The notes under the pieces: model-generated
What the model was told of the DNA's origin: nothing
The model's database searches: none
Seen by the model: the letters and a program-made list of their open reading frames with translations, nothing else
In this document: piece after piece, positions 1-5,364 of the stretch
Numbering within the stretch: position 1 is the first letter of the stretch
How the letters are laid out: each line of letters begins with the position of its first letter
Program-made: the position numbers and the translations under genes
From: CAG-582 sp964551965
GTDB taxonomy: Bacteria > Bacillota_I > Bacilli_A > RF39 > UBA660
Direction of reading: 5' to 3'
DNA: 6,125 nucleotides
NCBI GenBank assembly: GCA_964551965.1
Contig: CAZKFB010000056.1
Span: 1 to 6,125, forward strand

Positions 1-2851
1 TCATACGTGATGGAACACCTTGTGGATTTAATACTACATCTACTGGAGTACCATCAGGCATATATGGCATATCTTCTTCAGGTAATATTAGAGAAACAAC
101 ACCTTTATTACCATGACGTCCTGACATCTTATCTCCTACTTGTATCTTACGTTTTTGAACGATATAAACTCTAACTACTTTAGATACACCAGCAGGAAGT
201 TCATCACTATTCTCTTTAGTATAAACTTTAACATCATGAACGATACCATCAGCTCCATGAGCTACACGTAATGAAGTATCTCTAACTTCACGAGTCTTTT
301 CACCAAATATTGCATGTAATAATTTTTCTTCACTTGTTAATTCTTGAACACCTTTTGGAGTTACTTTACCAACTAAGATATCTCCTTCATGTACTTCTGT
401 ACCAATACGAATAATACCTTCAGCATCAAGATTCTTTCTTGATTCTTCAGAAACGTTTGGAATATCTCTTGTAATCTCTTCAGGTCCTAACTTAGTATCA
501 CGACAATCAATGTCATAATGTTCAATATGTAGAGATGTATAAACATCATCTTTAACTAATCTTTCATTTAATACAACGGCATCCTCATAGTTATAACCAT
601 TACATGTCATAAATGCTACAACCATGTTTTTACCTAAAGCTAATTCTCCTTTATCTGTAGAAGGTCCATCGGCAATAACTTCACCTACATGAACTTTATC
701 TCCTTCTTTAACGATTGGAGAATGATTTATACAACTTTCAGCATTACTTCTTTCAAAGTTAGCTAAATAGTAAACATCTTTATCTTTTGCTGTTTTAACA
801 ACAATCTTTTTAGCATCAGCATATTCTACTACACCATCATTCTTACAAACGATAGTTGAACCAGAATCACGAGCTGCAATATATTCAACACCAGTACCAA
901 CAATTGGAGCCTCTGTTTGTAATAATGGCACAGCTTGACGTTGCATGTTCGAACCCATCAATGCACGAGTAGCATCATCGTGATCCAAGAATGGAATAAT
1001 ACTTGTTGTAATAGAAACGATTTGACTTGGTGCAACATCAATAAAGTTAATTTGTTCTGGTTTAGCACTAACGTTGTCACCATTTAAACGACAAATTGGT
1101 TCCTCTTCAGTTATATTATTTTTATCATCCATCTTGATTGTTGCTTGACCAATATAATAGTCAGCTTCTTCATCAGCAGTTAAGTATACAATTTCATCTG
1201 TTACATGACAAGCATCTACTTTTCTATATGGAGTCATTATAAATCCATATTCATTAATCTTAGCATAACTTGCTAGAGATGTAATAAGTCCGATGTTTGC
1301 ACCTTCAGGTGATTCAATAGGACATATTCTACCATAGTGAGAAACGTTAACGTCACGAACATCCATTCCGGCACGGTCACGTGAAAGTCCACCAGGTCCT
1401 AAACTTGATAAACGTCTCTTATCTGTTAACTCAGCAATTGGATTTATTTGATCCATGAATTTTGATAATTGTGATGAACCAAAGAATTCTTTCATTGCTG
1501 CTGTAACAGGACGGATATTAATTAAAGTCTTAGGTGTGATAGCATCTAATTCTTGAGTGGTCATTCTTTCACGAATAACTCTCTCCATACGAGATATACC
1601 AATCTTAAATTGATTTTGAATTAATTCTCCTACTTGTCTTACACGACGATTTCCTAAATGGTCAATTTCATCAACTGATCCAAATCCATCTAGCAAGTCT
1701 AAATAATAACTTACTGCTGCATATACGTCTGATATAGTAAGTCTACGAGAATCAATAGATTGGTCATTACCAATAATAGTAATAATTCTCTTTTCATCTT
1801 TCTTATCGTAAACTTTAATAGTTTGTACTTTATCATATTGGTCTAATTCATCGTTAATTCTAACAGATTTTAAATTATAACCATCAGCAAATATAGGTCT
1901 TAATGTTTCAAGCATTGTCTTATCAATAACAGTACCTTCTTCACAAATAACCTTTTTATCTACTTTTATCGTTTCAGCAATTTTCATACCTAATAAACGA
2001 TCTAATACATTTAATTTTTTATTGAACTTATAACGTCCAACTTTAGCTAAATCATAACGGAATTTATCAAAGAATCTAGTAATCATTTGGTTCTTAGCAG
2101 ATTCTAGAGTAGCTGGTTCACCAGGACGAAGTTTTTCATATATTTCAATTAAGGCTTCATCAGTATTCTTAGTAGAATCTTTTTCTAGTGTATTCTTAAT
2201 AAATACATTATCTTCACCAAATAGTTCTAAGATTTCTTCATCACTAGATAAACCTAAAGCACGTAGTAATGTAGTAATAGTAACTTTACGAGTTCTATCA
2301 ATTCTTACATATACAACATCTCTTGCATCTAGTTCGAACTCTAACCAAGTACCACGGTTAGGAATAACTTCACCAGATACTACAGGTCTACCATTCTTAT
2401 CAATTTCTCTTTTAAAGTAAATTGAAGGGCTTCTTACTAATTGTGAAACAATAACTCTTTCAACACCATTAATAATGAATGTTCCTGAATCAGTCATCAT
2501 AGGCATATCGCCTAAGAAAACTTCTTGTTCCTTAACTTCACCTGTCTCATGAATAAATACTCTTGCTTGAACCTTTAAAGGTGCTGAGTATGTTACCATT
2601 CTCTCTTTTGACTCTTTGATTCCATATCTTGGTTCATCAAATGAATAAGAATCAAATTGTAATGATACCTTTCCTGTAAAAGAATCGACTGGGAATATGT
2701 CTTTAAATACTTCGTCTATTCCTACAGTTAGAAATTCATCATATGATTTCTTTTGAATTTCTAATAAATCCGTTAATGCTAAAGCATTTTTTGTTTTTGC
2801 GAAAGATCTTCTCTCTCTATGGTCACCAAATTTTTGTACTTTGTATGCCAT
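1..2851 (-). CDS. rpoB: RNA polymerase beta subunit, RpoB (3' end cut by window edge)
   Basis: Catalytic beta subunit of DNA-dependent RNA polymerase, which forms one jaw of the active-centre cleft and contributes to the active site and the rifampicin pocket. I read 950 uninterrupted codons from 2851 to the left edge with no frameshift. The protein tracks Bacillus RpoB throughout. Near the N-terminus is ESKERMVTYSAPL, then GTFIINGVERVIVSQL in the protrusion. The rifampicin cluster I equivalent spans residues 458-484, followed by HYGRICPIESPEG in the fork region. GDKMSGRHGNKG at 906-917 holds two basic active-site residues, K908 and K916 (E. coli K1065 and K1073). The last visible residues are GVPSRM. 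Bacillus RpoB is about 1190 residues, so roughly 240 residues lie outside. Two adjacent ATGs exist (2854 and 2851); the GGGGTGA ribosome site is too close to the first, so 2851 is preferred. The rifampicin pocket carries unusual residues (see findings). Confidence 0.98.
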   Translation of the reverse strand, partial: MAYKVQKFGDHRERRSFAKTKNALALTDLLEIQKKSYDEFLTVGIDEVFKDIFPVDSFTGKVSLQFDSYSFDEPRYGIKESKERMVTYSAPLKVQARVFIHETGEVKEQEVFLGDMPMMTDSGTFIINGVERVIVSQLVRSPSIYFKREIDKNGRPVVSGEVIPNRGTWLEFELDARDVVYVRIDRTRKVTITTLLRALGLSSDEEILELFGEDNVFIKNTLEKDSTKNTDEALIEIYEKLRPGEPATLESAKNQMITRFFDKFRYDLAKVGRYKFNKKLNVLDRLLGMKIAETIKVDKKVICEEGTVIDKTMLETLRPIFADGYNLKSVRINDELDQYDKVQTIKVYDKKDEKRIITIIGNDQSIDSRRLTISDVYAAVSYYLDLLDGFGSVDEIDHLGNRRVRQVGELIQNQFKIGISRMERVIRERMTTQELDAITPKTLINIRPVTAAMKEFFGSSQLSKFMDQINPIAELTDKRRLSSLGPGGLSRDRAGMDVRDVNVSHYGRICPIESPEGANIGLITSLASYAKINEYGFIMTPYRKVDACHVTDEIVYLTADEEADYYIGQATIKMDDKNNITEEEPICRLNGDNVSAKPEQINFIDVAPSQIVSITTSIIPFLDHDDATRALMGSNMQRQAVPLLQTEAPIVGTGVEYIAARDSGSTIVCKNDGVVEYADAKKIVVKTAKDKDVYYLANFERSNAESCINHSPIVKEGDKVHVGEVIADGPSTDKGELALGKNMVVAFMTCNGYNYEDAVVLNERLVKDDVYTSLHIEHYDIDCRDTKLGPEEITRDIPNVSEESRKNLDAEGIIRIGTEVHEGDILVGKVTPKGVQELTSEEKLLHAIFGEKTREVRDTSLRVAHGADGIVHDVKVYTKENSDELPAGVSKVVRVYIVQKRKIQVGDKMSGRHGNKGVVSLILPEEDMPYMPDGTPVDVVLNPQGVPSRM

Positions 2852-2854
2852 CAT

Positions 2855-2918
2855 TTCACCCCAATACTATAGTAATTTTTTTTGTGCCTCCACGCTAAAA
2901 AGGAGTATTCGCCACCAA
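2855..2918 (-). promoter_or_regulatory. rpoB 5' untranslated leader with alternative pairing potential
   Basis: This is the roughly 65-nt leader implied by the predicted start site near 2918. In transcript order it holds CTCC at 2905-2902, GGAG at 2891-2888 (able to close a 4-bp stem), a run of eight A at 2883-2876, and a 10-bp palindrome TACTATAGTA at 2874-2865. The rpoB ribosome site GGGGTG follows. ACTCC at 2906-2902 can also pair with GGGGT of the ribosome site, and AATACT at 2909-2904 is complementary to AGTATT at 2868-2863. Pairing to GGAG and pairing to the ribosome site exclude each other. GGAGG at 2891-2887 looks like a Shine-Dalgarno, but no ATG, GTG or TTG start lies at a suitable distance. 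No terminator and no match to a riboswitch I know is visible. Confidence 0.35.
2856..2862 (-). promoter_or_regulatory. rpoB ribosome binding site
   Basis: GGGGTGA matches the GGTGA end of the AGGAGGTGA anti-anti-Shine-Dalgarno consensus. The gap from the last G of the G-run is 4 nt to the ATG at 2854 and 7 nt to the ATG at 2851, so the site favours the second Met (MAYKVQ...) as the true start. Confidence 0.75.
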
Positions 2919-2949
2919 TTTAAGATTATATCGAATATTAGAATTGGTG
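2913..2949. repeat. Inverted repeat flanking the rpoB -10 box (operator-like)
   Basis: CACCAATT at 2913-2920 and its exact reverse complement AATTGGTG at 2942-2949 are separated by 21 bp. One arm touches the last two bases of the -35 box and the spacer. The other covers the predicted start site near 2918. The -10 box (2925-2930) lies between them. Because the upstream arm is not transcribed from this promoter, the repeat reads as DNA-level symmetry, perhaps a regulator site, rather than an RNA hairpin. It could still be chance in AT-rich DNA. Confidence 0.4.
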
Positions 2950-2953
2950 TCAA
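2925..2953 (-). promoter_or_regulatory. Consensus sigma-A-type promoter for rpoB
   Basis: TTGACA at 2953-2948, a 17-bp spacer, then TATAAT at 2930-2925: an exact match to the vegetative promoter consensus at ideal spacing. The -35 box overlaps the TGA stop codon of the upstream methyltransferase (2952-2950), so the last codons of that gene are also promoter DNA. Transcription should begin near 2918. It would give rpoB its own strong promoter in addition to read-through from the promoter at 3593-3565, since no terminator separates the two genes. Confidence 0.85.
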
Positions 2954-3540
2954 TAGTTTTTACAAACAATAATATAGAAACCTTTACTTTTCTCAACTAT
3001 GTTTGCATCGTATACAGTCTTCAAGGTTTCAAGTATACTCTTTGCCCCTTGATCTTTTCTAATGACAAGCCATAATTCACCAGATTCACTCATATATTCT
3101 TTCGCTTTAAGTAGAATATCGAGAACTACTTTCTTGCCTGCTCTAATCGGAGGGTTAGTAATTATAACATCATATGTGCAATCAACATTATCATAAATAT
3201 TCGATTCAAAAGATACGGCGTCTACTCCATTGGATTTAATATTCATGTTTGTTAAATGAACAGCTCTTTTGTTTACATCAACTAAAGTCGATTTCATGTT
3301 TGCAAGTTTAGATAAAGTTATGCCGATAATTCCATAACCACATCCAACATCTAAAAGTGTGCGATTACTAATTCCACTATTTAAAAATGTGCGGATAAGT
3401 AAATCACTACCATAATCGACTTTGTTTTTAGAAAACACACCTAAGTCACTAGTAAACTCTAAAACTGAACCATTTATCTTATAGATAATGGTTCTAAAGT
3501 TGCTTGGTAAGTCTGCATTATTTGTAAAGTAATGTTCCAT
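2950..3540 (-). CDS. ybxB: RsmC/YbxB-like class I SAM-dependent methyltransferase
   Basis: This is a 196-residue single-domain methyltransferase of the MTS (RsmC-like) family, close in length to Bacillus YbxB (about 200). Early residues include EFTSDLGVFSKNKVDYGS (28-45), which resembles YbxB. The SAM-binding glycine loop DVGCGYG is at 64-70. VDVN at 87-90 supplies the acidic residue expected to contact the SAM ribose. NPPIRAGKK at 129-137 is the NPP motif IV, typical of N-methyltransferases acting on nucleic-acid bases. E. coli RsmC methylates G1207 of 16S rRNA at N2 and has a second N-terminal domain; here only the catalytic domain is present, so an rRNA guanine target is inference. AAGGGG at 3553-3548, 7 nt before the ATG, supports the start. 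It stops with TGA, 98 bp before rpoB, matching the ybxB-rpoB order of Bacillus, but rplJ-rplL are not upstream. Confidence 0.9.
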   Translation of the reverse strand: MEHYFTNNADLPSNFRTIIYKINGSVLEFTSDLGVFSKNKVDYGSDLLIRTFLNSGISNRTLLDVGCGYGIIGITLSKLANMKSTLVDVNKRAVHLTNMNIKSNGVDAVSFESNIYDNVDCTYDVIITNPPIRAGKKVVLDILLKAKEYMSESGELWLVIRKDQGAKSILETLKTVYDANIVEKSKGFYIIVCKNY

Positions 3541-3564
3541 TAGATTGCCCCTTCGAATACTTTA

Positions 3565-3593
3565 ATTATATCAAAAAACAAATAGTGAAACAA
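3565..3593 (-). promoter_or_regulatory. Promoter of the ybxB-like gene (and rpoB by read-through)
   Basis: TTGTTT at 3593-3588, a 17-bp spacer, then TATAAT at 3570-3565. The -10 is preceded by TG one base upstream (TGATATAAT), an extended -10 that can compensate for a weak -35. Transcription would start near 3558, leaving a leader of only about 18 nt with the ribosome site AAGGGG inside it. The promoter lies directly after the greA terminator, marking a transcription unit boundary. Confidence 0.75.
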
Positions 3594-3605
3594 CCATAAA
3601 ATTAT

Positions 3606-3644
3606 AAAAAATAAAAAAGATTGTTAATCTACACTAACAATCTT
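3606..3644 (-). terminator. Intrinsic terminator of greA, stem inside the coding sequence
   Basis: In the minus direction, AAGATTGTTA (3644-3635), an 8-nt loop (3634-3627), then the exact complement TAACAATCTT (3626-3617). The 10-bp stem runs into TTTTTTATTTTTT (3618-3606). It is a Rho-independent terminator with an AT-rich stem, as expected in a low-GC genome. The upstream arm encodes greA codons and the TAA stop (3626-3624) begins the downstream arm, so a ribosome finishing greA would cover the hairpin. Confidence 0.85.
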
Positions 3645-4097
3645 AACATCATACGATCCGTTTGGACTTGTGATAGTAACAACATCACCAACTTTATGAT
3701 TGCATAAAGCTGAACCAATTGGTGATTCATCAGATATTTTGTTTTCTAAGATATCAGCTTCAAGTGAACCAACAATCTTAAATGTGTCTGTTTCATCTTC
3801 GTCATCCATATATACGATTTTAACAACAGAACCTAATCCAACAACACCTTTTGGTGTTCCTTCAATTATTTCAGCATGTTCAATCATATATTCTAATTCT
3901 TTGATACGAGCTTCAACTTTAGCTTGTTCCTCTCTTGCTGCATCGTAGTCGGCGTTTTCTGACAAGTCTCCTTGAGCTCTTGCTTCTTTAATAGCCTGAA
4001 TTATTCTAGGTCTATCTTCTTCCCTTAATTTATTCAATTCACTTTCGATATCTAAATATCCTTGTGAAGTTAATTTAATCGCTTTCTTTTGTGGCAT
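3624..4097 (-). CDS. greA: Transcription elongation factor GreA
   Basis: GreA enters the RNA polymerase secondary channel and stimulates cleavage of RNA in backtracked complexes. Numbering from the upstream ATG at 4103, the protein is 159 residues, the usual size. Residues about 8-80 form the N-terminal coiled coil, with the tip motif GDLSENADYDAA at 45-56. D46 and E49 there correspond to the acidic pair (E. coli D41 and E44) that coordinates catalytic Mg2+. Residues about 87-157 form the FKBP-like C-terminal domain with the family motif SPIGSAL (127-133). Two in-frame ATGs exist, at 4103 and 4097. The ribosome site AGAAGG (4113-4108) is 4 nt from the first and 10 nt from the second, so I prefer 4097 (MPQKKAIKL). 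No clear promoter or terminator lies in the gap of about 60 bp after the U32 gene, so co-transcription is likely. The C-terminal codons form part of the terminator stem. Confidence 0.97.
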   Translation of the reverse strand: MPQKKAIKLTSQGYLDIESELNKLREEDRPRIIQAIKEARAQGDLSENADYDAAREEQAKVEARIKELEYMIEHAEIIEGTPKGVVGLGSVVKIVYMDDEDETDTFKIVGSLEADILENKISDESPIGSALCNHKVGDVVTITSPNGSYDVKIVSVD

Positions 4098-4103
4098 AAT
4101 CAT

Positions 4104-4113
4104 TCACCCTTCT
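4104..4113 (-). promoter_or_regulatory. greA ribosome binding site
   Basis: AGAAGGGTGA directly precedes the first of two possible greA start codons. It nearly abuts the ATG at 4103 and is well spaced for the ATG at 4097, which decides the preferred start. Confidence 0.6.
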
Positions 4114-4161
4114 TTTTTTGTATTCAATAAAACTACGTTTTAAAGATTACTACAAATTTTA

Positions 4162-5364
4162 TTAAAAGTCAACGTTTTTTATTCGTATCATATCAAACTT
4201 ATCGACTTTAAAAGGTAATTTTAGTTTAACTTTCATCTTAGGATGGCGTGCTATATCAAGAGTATTTCCATCAATATCCCACATTGAATCAATAGTATAT
4301 TCGATCGTTTCATGGTTTGGTCCAAATACTTCTACAGTATCACCTACACCAAAATAGTTTCTCTCTTCAACTATTGTATATTCACCTTCAGAGTCAATTA
4401 TTAAACCTAGGAAGTCCTGATTAGATAGTTCCTCACGTCCTAAGTAATATTGATCGTTTTCGTCAGGTAAATTATCGAAGAATTGAGGAGCTGAATCACG
4501 ATTAGCTACTCTATTTAATATTTTAAGAGCATATTCCTCATCACTCTCTGTAATCGTATTATTTAAAATTTTATCAATTAATCTTCGATATGTAAGAATA
4601 ACAGTAGATACATAGTAGATACTACGCATTCTTCCTTCTATTTTAAAGGAATTAACTCCTAGATCAATCATTCTTTTAATGTTGGATACCATATTTAAAT
4701 CTTTAGGAGTCATTGAGAATGGTTCCTCAGTCAACTTCTTACCATCTTTTAAGTAATTGAATGTCCAACGACATATTTGAGCACATCCACCACGATTAGA
4801 ATCGCGATTTGTACAATAATTTGATAATACACATCGACCAGAAATAGATGTACACATAGCACCATGCATAAAGCATTCTATTTCTAATCCTGTTTCACTC
4901 TTAATTCTTTTAATATCATTGATATTTGCTTCTCTTGCAAGCACCACTCTCGTTGCACCAATACTCTTATAGAATGATGCTGCTTCATAATTTAATATGC
5001 TTGCTTGGGTAGATACATGAATTTCGAGATCTATATTATTTTCATTAATCATATTCATGACAGCAACATCGGATGTAATAATAGCATCTACTTTAATTGA
5101 ACTTAAATATTCCAAATAATCTTTTAGACCATTTAAATCTTCGTTATGGAAGACAATATTAACGGTAACATATACTTTCTTATTTAAACTATGAGCATAT
5201 TCGACAGCACTTTTTATTTCTTCACGAGAGAAGTTTTTAGCATTAGCACGTAAAGAATAATCTTTTCCGCCAAAATATACAGCATCAGCACCATATAGGA
5301 AAGCAAACTGCATTTTTTCAAAGCTTCCAGCCGGAGCTAGTAATTCTATCTTCATACTATTCAT
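4162..5364 (-). CDS. trhP2: U32-family tRNA wobble-uridine hydroxylation protein, TrhP2/YrrO-like
   Basis: A 400-residue peptidase U32 family protein. In Bacillus subtilis YrrN and YrrO (TrhP1/TrhP2), and in E. coli YegQ (TrhP), this family is required for 5-hydroxyuridine at tRNA position 34, using prephenate-derived chemistry; 'peptidase' is a legacy name. ELLAPAGSFEKM (7-18) opens the barrel domain. The U32 signature runs E163 to S181, including CFMHGAMC and SGRCVLS. Cysteines C171, C178, C194 and C198 (spacing x6, x15, x3) match the expected iron-sulfur ligand set. FKIEGRMRS is at 240-248. A small beta-rich C-terminal domain (about 318-398) corresponds to the U32 C-terminal domain. The first ATG overlaps the upstream gene by 8 nt; M4 (ATG at 5355) starts 1 nt after the upstream TAG. 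Neither has a strong ribosome site, so translational coupling is likely. greA follows; B. subtilis has udk between yrrO and greA, absent here. RlhA is an alternative family member. Confidence 0.88.
   Translation of the reverse strand: MNSMKIELLAPAGSFEKMQFAFLYGADAVYFGGKDYSLRANAKNFSREEIKSAVEYAHSLNKKVYVTVNIVFHNEDLNGLKDYLEYLSSIKVDAIITSDVAVMNMINENNIDLEIHVSTQASILNYEAASFYKSIGATRVVLAREANINDIKRIKSETGLEIECFMHGAMCTSISGRCVLSNYCTNRDSNRGGCAQICRWTFNYLKDGKKLTEEPFSMTPKDLNMVSNIKRMIDLGVNSFKIEGRMRSIYYVSTVILTYRRLIDKILNNTITESDEEYALKILNRVANRDSAPQFFDNLPDENDQYYLGREELSNQDFLGLIIDSEGEYTIVEERNYFGVGDTVEVFGPNHETIEYTIDSMWDIDGNTLDIARHPKMKVKLKLPFKVDKFDMIRIKNVDF

Noticed and set aside
1..2851. Alternative genetic code (TGA as Trp), considered because the genome resembles Mollicutes relatives
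   Set aside because: The Trp codons checked in rpoB and the U32 gene are TGG, no in-frame TGA occurs in rpoB, and TGA is the stop codon of the methyltransferase gene.
2857..2891. Leader peptide behind the GGAGG at 2891-2887
   Set aside because: The only frame at a plausible distance would begin with ATT and run six codons to TGA. No ATG, GTG or TTG is suitably spaced.
2869..2897. A second rpoB promoter using TACTAT in the palindrome at 2865-2874 as a -10
   Set aside because: At 17-bp spacing the upstream hexamer is TAGCGT, and 18-bp spacing is no better. The strong consensus promoter upstream explains expression.
3700..3948. 82-codon plus-strand open frame
   Set aside because: It lies wholly antisense to greA, is low-complexity and Ser-rich from the reverse reading of greA codons, and has no homology I recognise. 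It is a shadow of the real gene.
4126..4144. Small inverted repeat AAAAC-TAC-GTTTT between the trhP2-like gene and greA as a terminator
   Set aside because: The stem is only 5 bp with a 3-nt loop and is not followed by a T-run in the direction of transcription. Read-through is more likely.
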